A stretch of DNA of 64,000 nucleotides from positions 549,733 to 613,732 of the forward strand of contig CAVSSX010000012.1 of the NCBI GenBank assembly GCA_963730735.1, read 5' to 3'. Shown here one piece after another: positions 53,435 through 61,624 of this stretch; positions within the stretch are counted from its first letter, which is position 1, and each line of letters starts with the position of its first letter. This DNA comes from CAVSSX01 sp963730735 (GTDB lineage: Bacteria; Actinomycetota; Acidimicrobiia; Acidimicrobiales; RAAP-2). Below the pieces are notes generated by a model, which worked only from the letters and a program-made list of their open reading frames with translations, ran no database searches and had not been told where the DNA came from. The position numbers and the translations under genes are program-made.

Positions 53435-53917
53435 CTACCGGGATGCCACCGATCCGGACCCACCGGCAGCGCTCAGCGACGGCGGCCGCGACGGTGCCGC
53501 CTCGGCTGGCGTCGACGGCTCCGAGGGGTCGGCCGAGACGTCGGTGACCGACGCTTCGGCCGCCGCCACCTCCTGTTCGCGTCGGAAGGACAGGTAGATG
53601 CGCACCAGCGCCTGCTTCTGCTCCTCGGAGAGGTGGGGATCGGCGAGGATCTGACGGGCGAGGTCCGGTGTCCCGTCGGGCGGGTCGAGGATGCCGGCCT
53701 GGACGTACAAGGTCTCGGCCGAGATCCGCAGGGCCTTGGCGATCTGCTGGAGGATCTCGGCCGAGGGGCGGCGGAGTCCCCGCTCGATCTGGCTCAGGTA
53801 CGGGTTGGAGATGCCGGCGAGCTCCGAGAGCCGGCGGAGCGACAGGCGGGCCGAACCGCGCTGCTCCCGGATGAACGCTCCGAGCTCGCTCCAGCGGTCG
53901 GCGGGCTCGGTGGTCAC
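53435..53917 (-). CDS. XRE-family HTH transcriptional regulator
   Basis: A 160-residue protein with a Cro/CI-type helix-turn-helix (LGAFIREQRGSARLSLRRLS, ELAGISNPYLSQIERGLRRP, residues about 10-50). A short central region with LYVQAGILDPPDG and LARQILADPHLSEEQKQALV follows, then a helical segment and a disordered Ser/Pro/Ala tail. Similar regulators with an SAP-like middle part occur widely in actinomycetes. The GTG at 53917 fits the HTH start. It is the first gene of the run that includes mshA, and is divergent from sodA. Confidence 0.85.
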   Translation of the reverse strand: MTTEPADRWSELGAFIREQRGSARLSLRRLSELAGISNPYLSQIERGLRRPSAEILQQIAKALRISAETLYVQAGILDPPDGTPDLARQILADPHLSEEQKQALVRIYLSFRREQEVAAAEASVTDVSADPSEPSTPAEAAPSRPPSLSAAGGSGSVASR

Positions 53918-54048
53918 AAAACCCAGCGTAACGGCTTCGTTCGAAGGGCCTCGGGAGGCCGGGCGAATCCTGACTGCGTCGCGGTGGGTTCGGGTAACGT
54001 CAGACTGACCGACAAGCAGCCGACGAAGACGCCAAGAGGAGATCCAAC
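53918..54048. promoter_or_regulatory. Divergent region between the HTH regulator and sodA
   Basis: 131 bp, with a short perfect palindrome CTTCGTTCGAAG-type element (CTTCG-TT-CGAAG, 53935-53946) close to the regulator start. It could be an autoregulatory site. AAGAGGAGA before 54049 is the sodA ribosome binding site. Confidence 0.45.
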
Positions 54049-54660
54049 ATGGCCGAGTACACCCTTCCCGACCTTCCCTACGACTACGCGGCACTCGAGC
54101 CCCACGTCTCGGCCGAGATCATGACGCTCCACCACGACAAGCACCACGCCGCCTACGTGGCCGGGGCCAACACGACCCTGGAGAAGCTGGCGGCGGCCCG
54201 GGACGGCGACGACTTCGGCGCCATCGTGGGTCTCCAGAAGACCCTGGCCTTCCACGTCTCGGGCCACGTGCTGCACTCGATCTTCTGGAAGAACCTCTCG
54301 CCCGATGGCGGCGACAAGCCCACCGGCGAGCTGGCCTCGGCCATCGACGAGCACTTCGGGTCCTTCGACAAGTTCAAGGCTCACTTCACCCAGGCCACCA
54401 ACACCATCCAGGGCTCGGGCTGGGGCGCCCTGGCCTGGGAGCCCCTGGGTCAGCGGCTCATCATCGAGCAGGTCTACGACCACCAGGCCAGCATCGGCAA
54501 CGGCTCGGTGCCGCTGCTGGTCTTCGACGCCTGGGAGCACGCCTTCTACCTGCAGTACAAGAACGTGAAGGCCGACTTCTTCAACGCCCTGTGGAACGTC
54601 GTCAACTGGGCCGACGTCGCCGACCGCTTCGCCGCCACCAAGGGCCTCTCGATCGGCTGA
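54049..54660 (+). CDS. sodA: Superoxide dismutase (Fe/Mn family)
   Basis: Converts superoxide into oxygen and hydrogen peroxide. The 203-residue protein has YTLPDLPYDYAALEPH, the first ligand His in MTLHHDKHHAAYV (about residue 28), the second in HVSGHVLHSIFWKNL, and the Asp/His pair in VFDAWEHAFYLQYKN. GSGWGALAWEPL is also typical. No signal peptide is present, so it is cytosolic. The ATG has AGAGGAG upstream. Metal choice (Fe or Mn) cannot be decided from sequence alone. The 12-mer that ends the gene is duplicated 17 bp downstream (54666-54677). Confidence 0.95.
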   Translation: MAEYTLPDLPYDYAALEPHVSAEIMTLHHDKHHAAYVAGANTTLEKLAAARDGDDFGAIVGLQKTLAFHVSGHVLHSIFWKNLSPDGGDKPTGELASAIDEHFGSFDKFKAHFTQATNTIQGSGWGALAWEPLGQRLIIEQVYDHQASIGNGSVPLLVFDAWEHAFYLQYKNVKADFFNALWNVVNWADVADRFAATKGLSIG

Positions 54661-54679
54661 ACCGTTCGATCGGCTGAGT

Positions 54680-54705
54680 GCGCCGCCGGGGCACCCCGGC
54701 GGCGC
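54680..54705. terminator. Bidirectional hairpin terminator between sodA and the DksA-like gene
   Basis: GCGCCGCCGGGG (54680-54691) and CCCCGGCGGCGC (54694-54705) form a perfect 11-12 bp stem with a minimal loop. It lies 20 bp after the sodA stop and 12 bp before the stop of the gene on the other strand, so it can serve both. Confidence 0.75.
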
Positions 54706-54716
54706 CGGCCGGTAGG

Positions 54717-54986
54717 TCAGCCCCGGGAGTCGAGGGGCAGGTGGGCCAGGCAGGTGCGGGCCGTCGGCTCGTCGGCCAGCCGCTGCTCCTCGATCGCCTC
54801 CCCGCACGTCTCGCACCGGCCGTACGTGCCGTCGGCCAGGCGGCGCAGCGCGGCGTCGATGTCGTCCAGCACCACCGAGGCCGCCGTCAGCACGGAGGCG
54901 TAGGCCTCGCCGGGATGGAGATGCTCACCGGGGTACGTGGTGTCGTCGGCGTCCATCCAGACGAAGGTAGTCGGCGCCGCGGTCAC
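54717..54986 (-). CDS. DksA/TraR-type zinc-finger protein
   Basis: An 89-residue protein with ASVLDDIDAALRRLADGTYG followed by RCETCGEAIEEQRL and TARTCLAHLP. The first CxxC pair is normal, whereas the second pair reads CxxH instead of CxxC, so the metal site is probably Cys3His. DksA-like proteins bind the RNA polymerase secondary channel; short actinobacterial members are poorly known. Start at GTG 54986 is uncertain, and an ATG at 54956 is possible. Divergent from the next gene. Confidence 0.75.
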   Translation of the reverse strand: MTAAPTTFVWMDADDTTYPGEHLHPGEAYASVLTAASVVLDDIDAALRRLADGTYGRCETCGEAIEEQRLADEPTARTCLAHLPLDSRG

Positions 54987-55032
54987 CGGGGCCCATAGGC
55001 CGCTGGATGCGGCCCGGTCGCCGGGGCGTCCG

Positions 55033-55038
55033 TAGGCT
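55033..55038 (+). promoter_or_regulatory. Leaderless-type -10 element of the aminotransferase gene
   Basis: TAGGCT (TANNNT) ends 7 nt before the ATG at 55046, with no ribosome binding site. This supports 55046 as the start rather than an in-frame start 39 nt upstream. Confidence 0.4.
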
Positions 55039-55045
55039 GCGCCGC

Positions 55046-56452
55046 ATGCCTTCCGAACCCACTGCTCCGACGGCGCCCCTGGCCCGGCTGGTCGGCGCCG
55101 GCCTGGGCGTCCCCTGCCTCGACGGGATCGAGCGTCCCTACCGGGACCTCGACTGCGCGGCGTCCACGCCGGCCACCGAACGGGTGGCCGCCCGGGTCCA
55201 GTCGTTCCTCCCGTGGTACTCGAGCGTCCACCGGGGAGCGGGCATGAAGTCCCGCCTGGCCACCTCGGCCTACGAGGCCGCCCGTGACCAGGTCCTCACC
55301 TTCGCCGGTCGGACCGCGTCCGAGCGGGACGACGTGGCCGTGCTGCTCCGCAACACCACCGAAGCGCTGAACCACCTTGCCTACCGGCTCCGGCTGTCAC
55401 CCGACGACGTGGTGGTGACGACGGTGGTCGAGCACCACGCCAACCTGCTCCCCTGGGGCCGGGTGGCGACGCGACGGTTCGTCGAATGCGCCGCCGACGG
55501 CACCTTCGGCCTCGACGACGTGACGAGGGCCCTCGACGACGGACGGCGTCCGTCGTTACTCGCCCTGACGGGGGCGTCCAACGTCACCGGCTGGCTGCCG
55601 CCGGTCGCCGACATCTGTGAGGCGGCCCACGCCCGGGGCGTGCCGGTGGTCCTCGACGCGGCCCAGCTGGCGCCACACCGGCCGCTCCCGACGGGGCCGG
55701 ACTTCTTGGCCTTCAGCGGTCACAAGCTCTACGCCCCCTTCGGGGCCGGGACGCTGATCGGGCCGCGGGCCACCTTCGCCGACGGCGACCCCTTCCTGGC
55801 CGGCGGCGGGGCGGTCGACCTGGTCGACATCGACGAGGTGATCTGGACCGAACCCCCCGAGCGCGAGGAGGCCGGTTCGCCCAACGTCATCGGCGCCGTC
55901 GCCTTCGGCGAGGCCCTGGTCGAACTGGGCGAGATCGGTTGGGACGACATCGTGGCCCACGAGCGCGCCCTCGCCCGGCGGCTCCGGGCCGGGCTGGCCG
56001 CCATCGACGGGGTCACCCTGCTCGGACCTGGCCTCGACACCGACACGCTGGCCGTCGGGACGTTCACGGTCGACGGGCTGCACCATGCCCTGGTGGCCGC
56101 CCGGCTGAGCGCCGAGTGGGGCATCGGGGTGCGCCACGGCTGCTTCTGCGCCCATCCGTACTTGCTCCGCCTGCTCGGGGTCGGCCCCGAGCGGGTCGCC
56201 GAGGCCCGTCGCCAGGTGCTGGCCGGCAACCGGGCGGCCATCCCCGGCGCCGTGCGGGCCAGCTGCGGGCTCGGGACCAGCGAGGAGGACGTCGACGCCC
56301 TGCTGTCGGCGGTGGGCGAGATCGCCGGCGGCTCGGCGGCCCCCGTCTTCTACGAGCAGGACCCGGCCACCGGGGACTATTGGCCGGGCAGCGACGCCTC
56401 GGGGTGGACCGGGGTGGACCGTCCGGCCGGCGGCGCCTGCGCCCGGGGCTGA
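55046..56452 (+). CDS. Class V aminotransferase, cysteine desulfurase-like
   Basis: A PLP-dependent enzyme of 468 residues. Seen are DCAASTPATERVAARVQSFL (start of the fold), LLRNTTEALNHLAYRL, VVEHHANLLPWG, VVLDAAQLAPHRPL with the PLP-pyridine Asp, the Schiff-base lysine in FLAFSGHKLYAPFGAG, and RHGCFCAHPYLLRLLG with Cys residues near the loop that carries the desulfurase nucleophile. The C-terminal ~60 residues (FYEQDPATGDYWPG and beyond) are an extra tail. No suf or isc genes are adjacent, so it may be a stand-alone desulfurase or selenocysteine-lyase-like enzyme. Confidence 0.8.
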   Translation: MPSEPTAPTAPLARLVGAGLGVPCLDGIERPYRDLDCAASTPATERVAARVQSFLPWYSSVHRGAGMKSRLATSAYEAARDQVLTFAGRTASERDDVAVLLRNTTEALNHLAYRLRLSPDDVVVTTVVEHHANLLPWGRVATRRFVECAADGTFGLDDVTRALDDGRRPSLLALTGASNVTGWLPPVADICEAAHARGVPVVLDAAQLAPHRPLPTGPDFLAFSGHKLYAPFGAGTLIGPRATFADGDPFLAGGGAVDLVDIDEVIWTEPPEREEAGSPNVIGAVAFGEALVELGEIGWDDIVAHERALARRLRAGLAAIDGVTLLGPGLDTDTLAVGTFTVDGLHHALVAARLSAEWGIGVRHGCFCAHPYLLRLLGVGPERVAEARRQVLAGNRAAIPGAVRASCGLGTSEEDVDALLSAVGEIAGGSAAPVFYEQDPATGDYWPGSDASGWTGVDRPAGGACARG

Positions 56453-56458
56453 CCGCCC

Positions 56459-56512
56459 GGCGTCGGCGTCCGGACCTTCGGCGTCCGGCGTCCGGCGTCA
56501 GCCGGCGTCGTC
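56459..56512. repeat. Degenerate CGGCGTC(C) tandem repeats at a convergent junction
   Basis: About six copies of the heptamer/octamer CGGCGTC(C) lie between the aminotransferase stop and the end of the citrate-synthase-like gene, running into the latter's last codons. It is the third short tandem array found at a convergent junction in this window. Confidence 0.6.
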
Positions 56513-57724
56513 CTCCGGCGGCTCGGACGCCCCCTCGACCCGGGCGTACACGGCCCGGGCCCGGAAGCGCAGCGGTGGCTCGAGCAGCTCCTCCAAGTAG
56601 TGGGCCACCCACCCGGCCACCCGGGCCACGGTGAAGATCGTCCGGCCGGCATCGTCGGGCATGCCCCCGGCCACCGTGATGGCCGCCAGCACGAGGTCGG
56701 TGTTGGGTTCGGGCAGGCCCTGGGCGGCGGCCAGGTCGAGCATCGAGGCGACAAGGGCGCGGTGATCATCGTCGGCCAGCTCCTCGAACAGCTCGTAGAG
56801 CACGGGGAACCGGGGATCCCCCTCGGTGTAGACGCTGTGCCCGAAGCCCGGGAGCTGGCCCTGCCAGCGCAACGCCTCGTCGAGGGCCCGCTCCGGGCCC
56901 ACTCGGCCGGCCTCGACCAGCAGACCGTGGGCCAGTTGCGAGGCGCCGCCGTGGAGCGGTCCGGCCATCGTGCCGAGACCCGACAGCACGGCGTCGTAGA
57001 CGTCGGCCCGGGTCGAGGCGGCCACCCGGACAGCCACCGTCGAGGTGGCGAGCTCGTGGTCGGCCAGGACCACCAGGGCCCCGTTGACCGCCCGCACGAC
57101 GCGCTCGTCGGGCCAGGGGGACACCGCCGCGGTCAGGACCGACGCCACCGACCCGGGCCATGCCCGGTCGCCGAGCACCAACCCCGGGGCATCGTCGGAC
57201 CGACCGGCATCGGACGCCGGGTCGAGGCCGGCCACCATGGTGGCGATCAGCCGTCGGGCGGCCGACGTCACGGCTTCGGGGCGGCGATCGGAGCGCAGCG
57301 GGTCGCCCGCCCCGGCCATGACGGCCGCCCATCGCAGACGGTCCGAGGGCCCGAGCTCGGCCGGGGGTCGCAGCGGCAACGGCGTCCACCCCGTCGGTGG
57401 CCGATCGGTCGCCCACAGCAGCTCGGCCGCCGCCTCGTACGGCTCCGTCCGGGCCAGGGCTACCGCGGGAACACCGCGGTAGCGGGGCCCGTCGTCGCGC
57501 AACTGGGTGACGCCGGTGGTCACCGTGGCCAGCCGGCTGTCGCCGGTCCGCGCCCCCCGGGCCCGCCGGGCCAGGCGTTCGATGTCGTCGGCGTCGAACA
57601 GGCTGCCGCGCCCGTCGGGCGACGGATGCGACGCCACCGCCCCCCGACTGACGTAGGCGTAGAGGGTCGCCCGTTTCACGCCCAGTCGCCGGGCGGCCTC
57701 GGCACTCTCCAGCATCCTGGCCAT
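56498..57724 (-). CDS. Citrate synthase family protein with N-terminal helix-turn-helix
   Basis: Residues about 1-55 are a MerR/excisionase-type HTH (LESAEAARRLGVKRATLYAY, VSRGAVASHPSPDGRGSLFD). Residues about 85-400 are citrate synthase, with MAGPLHGGASQLAHGLL and GFGHSVYTEGDPRFPVL containing the catalytic His residues, and a C-terminal GWVAHYLEELLEPPL block. HTH-fused citrate synthases next to a second citrate synthase occur in other actinomycetes, where substrate (acetyl- or propionyl-CoA) and any DNA binding are mostly untested. The ATG follows GGAGGC, and TACAGT lies 6 nt further upstream. Confidence 0.85.
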   Translation of the reverse strand: MARMLESAEAARRLGVKRATLYAYVSRGAVASHPSPDGRGSLFDADDIERLARRARGARTGDSRLATVTTGVTQLRDDGPRYRGVPAVALARTEPYEAAAELLWATDRPPTGWTPLPLRPPAELGPSDRLRWAAVMAGAGDPLRSDRRPEAVTSAARRLIATMVAGLDPASDAGRSDDAPGLVLGDRAWPGSVASVLTAAVSPWPDERVVRAVNGALVVLADHELATSTVAVRVAASTRADVYDAVLSGLGTMAGPLHGGASQLAHGLLVEAGRVGPERALDEALRWQGQLPGFGHSVYTEGDPRFPVLYELFEELADDDHRALVASMLDLAAAQGLPEPNTDLVLAAITVAGGMPDDAGRTIFTVARVAGWVAHYLEELLEPPLRFRARAVYARVEGASEPPEDDAG

Positions 57725-57861
57725 GCCTCCACTGTATCGATTGGATCAATGTTGACATGATCAATATTTACAAACCTCTGAGCGGCTCCCATCATGGAGT
57801 CAGCGCCCAGGACCGTCGTCGGACGATCAGCACCCCTCCGGGCGACGTGAGGAGCAACGAC
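57725..57861. promoter_or_regulatory. Divergent control region of the two citrate synthase genes with repeated GATCAAT
   Basis: GATCAAT occurs at 57744-57750 and 57759-57765, one and a half helical turns apart, in an unusually AT-rich patch. TTGACA (57752-57757) lies between the copies and may be a -35 for the plus-strand gene. ACTGTA at 57731-57736 reads TACAGT on the minus strand, a -10 for the HTH-fused gene. The repeats are candidate operators shared by both genes. Confidence 0.55.
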
Positions 57862-59088
57862 ATGACCACCCAACGCACCACCCGGCCCGCCCCCCTCGAC
57901 GGGCGTTCGGACGGCGGCACGCCCCACTCCGGGCGTCCGTCGTCGCCGGCCGTCAGGCCGACGGCCGAGTTCCGACCCGGCCTCGAGGGCGTGATCGCCG
58001 CCGAGACGGCGATCGGCGACGTACGGGGCCTCGAAGGCTTCTTCCACTACCGCCAGTACTCGGCGACCGAGCTGGCCGAGCGGCGCTCGCTCGAGGACGT
58101 CTGGCACCTGCTCATCGACGGGGCGCTCCCCGACACCGACCGGTCGGCCGCCTTCGCCGCCGAGACCGTCGCCGGACGCACCCTCCCCGAGGGGGTCGCG
58201 GCCCTCCTGCCGGCACTGGCCCGGCACGGCTCGCCCCTCGACGTCCTGCGCTCGGTCGTGTCGCTGCTCGGCGCCGAACTCGGATGGGCCCCGACGCTCG
58301 ACCTCGACCACGAGACCCTCCGACGTCAGTCGATCCACCTCAGCGCCATGGTGCCCACGGTCCTGGCGGCCACCCACCGGCTTCGCCAGGGACTCGAACC
58401 GCTGGCGCCCCGGGCCGATCTGCCCTTCACCGCCAACTATCTGTGGATGCTGACCGGTGAGGAGCCGACGCCCGAGCAGGCCCGGGCGGTCGAGCAGTAC
58501 CAACTCCTCACGATCGATCATGGATTCAACGCATCCACCTTCACCGCCCGGGTGATCACCTCGACCGGGGCCGACCTGGCGGCGGCGATCTGCGGCGCCG
58601 TGGGCGCCCTCTCGGGGCCTCTCCACGGCGGGGCCCCGAGCAGGGCCCTCGACATGCTCGACGAGATCGGCACGCCCGACCGGGCCGACGCCTGGCTACG
58701 CGACGCCGTCGGCCGGGGTGACCGCCTCATGGGCTTCGGTCACCGGGTCTACAAGACCGACGACCCGAGATCGGTCTTCCTGGCCGACGTGGCCCGGCGG
58801 CTCCACGGGCCGCTGGTCGACTTCGCCGCCGAGGTCGAGGCCCGGGCCGTGGCCGTGCTGGCCGAGCTCAAACCGGGCCGCCGCCTGTACACCAACGTCG
58901 AGTTCTACGCCGGTGTGGTCATGTCGACGTGTGGAATTCCCCGGGAGATGTTCACCCCGACGTTCGCCGCCAGTCGATCCATCGGCTGGGCGGCCCACGT
59001 GCTCGAGCAGGCGTCGGCCAACCGGCTCATCCGGCCCTCGGCCCGCTACGTCGGTCCCCCGCCTCCGGAGGCCGTACCCCCCGCCTGA
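57862..59088 (+). CDS. Citrate synthase (citrate or 2-methylcitrate synthase)
   Basis: A 408-residue enzyme condensing an acyl-CoA with oxaloacetate. Family blocks are GLEGVIAAETAIGDVRG, FHYRQYSATELAE, DHGFNASTFTARVITSTGAD, SGPLHGGAPSRALDML, GFGHRVYKTDDPRS with the catalytic His, and LYTNVEFYAGVVM where the catalytic Asp is replaced by Glu (NVEFY; many enzymes have NVDFY). The end carries FAASRSIGWAAHVLEQ. The ATG at 57862 has AGGAG 7 nt upstream. It is divergent from its HTH-fused paralogue. Whether it serves the TCA or the methylcitrate cycle cannot be told here. Confidence 0.92.
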   Translation: MTTQRTTRPAPLDGRSDGGTPHSGRPSSPAVRPTAEFRPGLEGVIAAETAIGDVRGLEGFFHYRQYSATELAERRSLEDVWHLLIDGALPDTDRSAAFAAETVAGRTLPEGVAALLPALARHGSPLDVLRSVVSLLGAELGWAPTLDLDHETLRRQSIHLSAMVPTVLAATHRLRQGLEPLAPRADLPFTANYLWMLTGEEPTPEQARAVEQYQLLTIDHGFNASTFTARVITSTGADLAAAICGAVGALSGPLHGGAPSRALDMLDEIGTPDRADAWLRDAVGRGDRLMGFGHRVYKTDDPRSVFLADVARRLHGPLVDFAAEVEARAVAVLAELKPGRRLYTNVEFYAGVVMSTCGIPREMFTPTFAASRSIGWAAHVLEQASANRLIRPSARYVGPPPPEAVPPA

Positions 59089-59101
59089 ACGGCGGAGGCG
59101 A

Positions 59102-59981
59102 TCAGCTCCCGACCGGTGCCGGGCCCGGCATCGGCCCAGGACCGACGGCCTCCCAGGTGGCCACGAAGGCCTCGATCTCCTGGGTCTGGCGGACCTCCAG
59201 GGTCGGGATGGTGAGGAAGCGGGCCGAGACCTCACGCTCCCCACACTCGTACTCGATCACCCCCAGGTCGCTCACCCCCGGACCCATGGCCAGCGACTTG
59301 GCCACGAAGGCGGACGACGGTGCCGTCACCGTCAGTACCTCACCGCGTGTGGCGGCATGGAACCGGTGGAGGTGGCCACTGCCCACCGCCCGCAGGTCGA
59401 CCGGGTCGAGCAACGACAGCACCCGCTCCCGGTCGGCGTCGGTCACGCTCAGCGCGTACTCGTTCGGCCCGTCGACCGGTGACCAGAGCGGCTTGTGCAG
59501 GAAGACGATTACCGGTCGGTCGCCCACCAGCGACGGCAGTTCGGCGAGCCACTCCCATTGCGCCCGCTCCTCGGGCAGGCCCGAGGACATGACCTCGCTG
59601 TCCAGACCGATCACCGCCCAGTGGCCGACGAACTCGAGCCAGTGGTCGGGTCCGAACGTGGCCGAGAAGGCGGCTACCCGGTCGCTGGTCACGCCGAAGC
59701 CACCCCACGGCTCGGCGCCGATCTCGCCCACGTCGTGGTTGCCCGGCACGATCCGCACCGGCGGGACAAGGAGGCGGTGCAACTGATGGGCCGTGGCCCG
59801 GTCGGCCGCCAGGTCCGGTGAGAGCAGCGAGAGGTCGCCACTGCTCACCACGAGGTCAGGTCGGAGCTCGTCGTTGATGTAGACCCGCCAACTTCTCGAA
59901 GTTGGCGTTGGTCACCCCGCCCAGGTGGGTCAGGTGGGTGTCGGAGATCTGGACGATCCGGACCGTCGAGGGCGTCGACAT
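59102..59981 (-). CDS. Calcineurin-like metallophosphoesterase (one frameshift)
   Basis: Metal-binding motifs appear in order: ISDTHL (DxH, residues about 12-17), SSGDLSL (GD), VPGNHDVG (GNHD), VIVFLHKP and SGHLHRFH (GHxH). This resembles the class III cyclic nucleotide phosphodiesterase/Icc-like group. The ATG at 59981 starts MSTPSTVRIVQISDTHLTHL. At about 59879-59890 one extra base breaks the frame, and the corrected reading continues FEKLAVYINDELRPDLVVSSG. Corrected length is about 293 residues. It ends 13 bp after the convergent citrate synthase. Confidence 0.85.
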
Positions 59982-60104
59982 CCGGTCAGCCGCCGGGGGT
60001 CCGTCGTCGGGTCGTCGGATGGGTCACTTCGCCGAAGGTAGCGCAACCCTCCGGTCCTCCTCACCACTCCAGTGGGCCCGGGCCAACCGGGTACCTTGTC
60101 GAGC

Positions 60105-60180
60105 GGGCCGTTAGCTCATCGGGAAGAGCAGGGGACTTTTAATCCCAAGGTGGCGGGATCGAGACCCGCACGGCCCACCA
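60105..60180 (+). tRNA. tRNA-Lys (anticodon TTT)
   Basis: The acceptor arms GGGCCGT (60105-60111) and ACGGCCC (60170-60176) pair perfectly, and A plus CCA (60177-60180) follows, encoded in the DNA. The D arm starts TAGCTCATCGGGAAGAGC, the anticodon loop reads CTTTTAA with TTT as anticodon, and the T arm is GCGGGATCGAGACCCGC. It is the boundary after which gene density and base composition change. Confidence 0.95.
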
Positions 60181-60250
60181 AAAGTCGACCTGTACATGTC
60201 GATGCTCCTCTCTTGACACAGGGCGCCCTAAATAGGGGCCAGCCGACTGG

Positions 60251-61195
60251 TCACGACTTCGCCGTGGGCGACGTAGTCGTGGGCGAGTTGGCGATCACTC
60301 CCGCAACGCCGGACGTCGGCCAGCAGGTGAAGCCGGCGGGCACGGGCTGCGCGTCCTTCACCATCTGCTCCAGGGTGTTGAGGCATTGGGCAACGAGCAC
60401 GTTGGGGCTCGTATTGACCGACTGCGCCAGATCCTGGTTCGCCTGCGCTTGCGCTTGTGCGGTCTGCTGGGCGGCCACGGCGATGCGAGTCTGGGCCTCT
60501 TGCTGCTGGAGCTGGTTGAGCCGGGACTGCGTCTGCGCGTCGAACTTCATGATCGGGATGATCGTGGAGAGCACGTCGATCTGTTGACCGATCTCTCGGC
60601 GCATCTGGTCGGTGACCTTCGTGGCGATCTGGGTCAGCGACGGATTCGTCGGGTAGTTGGCGGCGCCGGTCGAGGTGACCGAGATGGAGTTGAGCGGGTT
60701 GTAGTTGGTGAGTTGGTTGTTCACCGCCGCCGTCAGCTCCCGGGTGACCAACGAGTCCCGCACGTTGTCGAAGGTCCGGTAGTTCTGGAACAGGTAGTCA
60801 GCTTGGTCGGGTTGGATGCGCCACCGGATCGAGATATTCACGCAGGCGGTTTGCTGATTGGCGATGCGCACGTCGAGGCAGTTGCTGCCGGTGTAGCTGT
60901 CGGTCTGGATGGCGGCGTCCATTTCCGTCACGCTCACCCAGGGAGCGGTCAGGTGGATCCCGTTGCTCAGGTGGCCCGAGGTCTTGCCGAACGACGTCTC
61001 GATACCCACGTTCTTCGTGGACACGATCTGGATGCTCGACGCCAACAGGAAGATCACCGTGAGCCCGAGCGCGGAGAAGGCGACGATCTTCGTCGTCCTC
61101 TTGCGGTGCGTACTTTCGCCGTCGGCGGGCAGGTATCGCGTGACGATGAAGGCGACGATCGTCACGACGGCGAAGAAGATGAAGATGACGAACAT
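60251..61195 (-). CDS. SPFH/Band 7 (prohibitin-like) membrane protein
   Basis: The 314-residue protein has two close hydrophobic segments at the start (about 2-18 and 36-56), then an SPFH domain (VSTKNVGIETSFGKTSGHLS, GIHLTAPWVSVTEMDAAIQT, ISIRWRIQPDQADYLFQNYR, RDSLVTRELTAAVN). A Gln/Ala-rich coiled-coil follows (about 235-275, NQLQQQEAQTRIAVAAQQTA) and then a Thr/Ser/Pro-rich end. Such proteins form oligomeric rings or caps on membranes. I prefer ATG 61195 since GAGAGG lies 9 nt upstream; a GTG lies 6 nt earlier. Codon use is less GC-extreme than in genes before the tRNA. Confidence 0.85.
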   Translation of the reverse strand: MFVIFIFFAVVTIVAFIVTRYLPADGESTHRKRTTKIVAFSALGLTVIFLLASSIQIVSTKNVGIETSFGKTSGHLSNGIHLTAPWVSVTEMDAAIQTDSYTGSNCLDVRIANQQTACVNISIRWRIQPDQADYLFQNYRTFDNVRDSLVTRELTAAVNNQLTNYNPLNSISVTSTGAANYPTNPSLTQIATKVTDQMRREIGQQIDVLSTIIPIMKFDAQTQSRLNQLQQQEAQTRIAVAAQQTAQAQAQANQDLAQSVNTSPNVLVAQCLNTLEQMVKDAQPVPAGFTCWPTSGVAGVIANSPTTTSPTAKS

Positions 61196-61624
61196 GGGCA
61201 CTTACCTCTCTTCGGATGGGAACGGACGTCTCGGTTGCGAGTCGTGTCTCGGCGTCGTCGGTGGGGTCACACCCAACCCTCCGCGGTCGTCTCCGAAAAG
61301 GCGGCGTTCCGAAGTCGGCGGGGACGGCTCGACGACCCCCGAAGGATTCCGCCGGAGACTCCGGCGACAACGAGAGCGACAGCCACCTGCGACTGACCCA
61401 CCCGCGAAGGTGGCCAAGCAGACCGCGCCGACAAACCGCGCCGAGAGGATGGTCCCGAGAACGAAGTAGCTAGGCCACGGGGGTAGCAGGAAGAGTGTTC
61501 GCCCTTTCGTGCGCCCCCACGGTTCCACCGCTCCGCCCGCCTTTCCGCCAACGGAGAGCATTCCCACAAGGCCGGCGGACTAGTCGAGCCGTCTCAGCTC
61601 ACCGCCAGTGGGTAAGTCGGACTC
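61196..61624. other. Sparse region with no confident gene
   Basis: About 430 bp. On the minus strand a frame from 61567 ends in a TAA at 61202 immediately before the SPFH start and contains one hydrophobic stretch (YFVLGTILSARFVGAVCLA), so a small membrane protein is conceivable. However, no ribosome binding site or homology supports it. Nothing else stands out. Confidence 0.35.
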
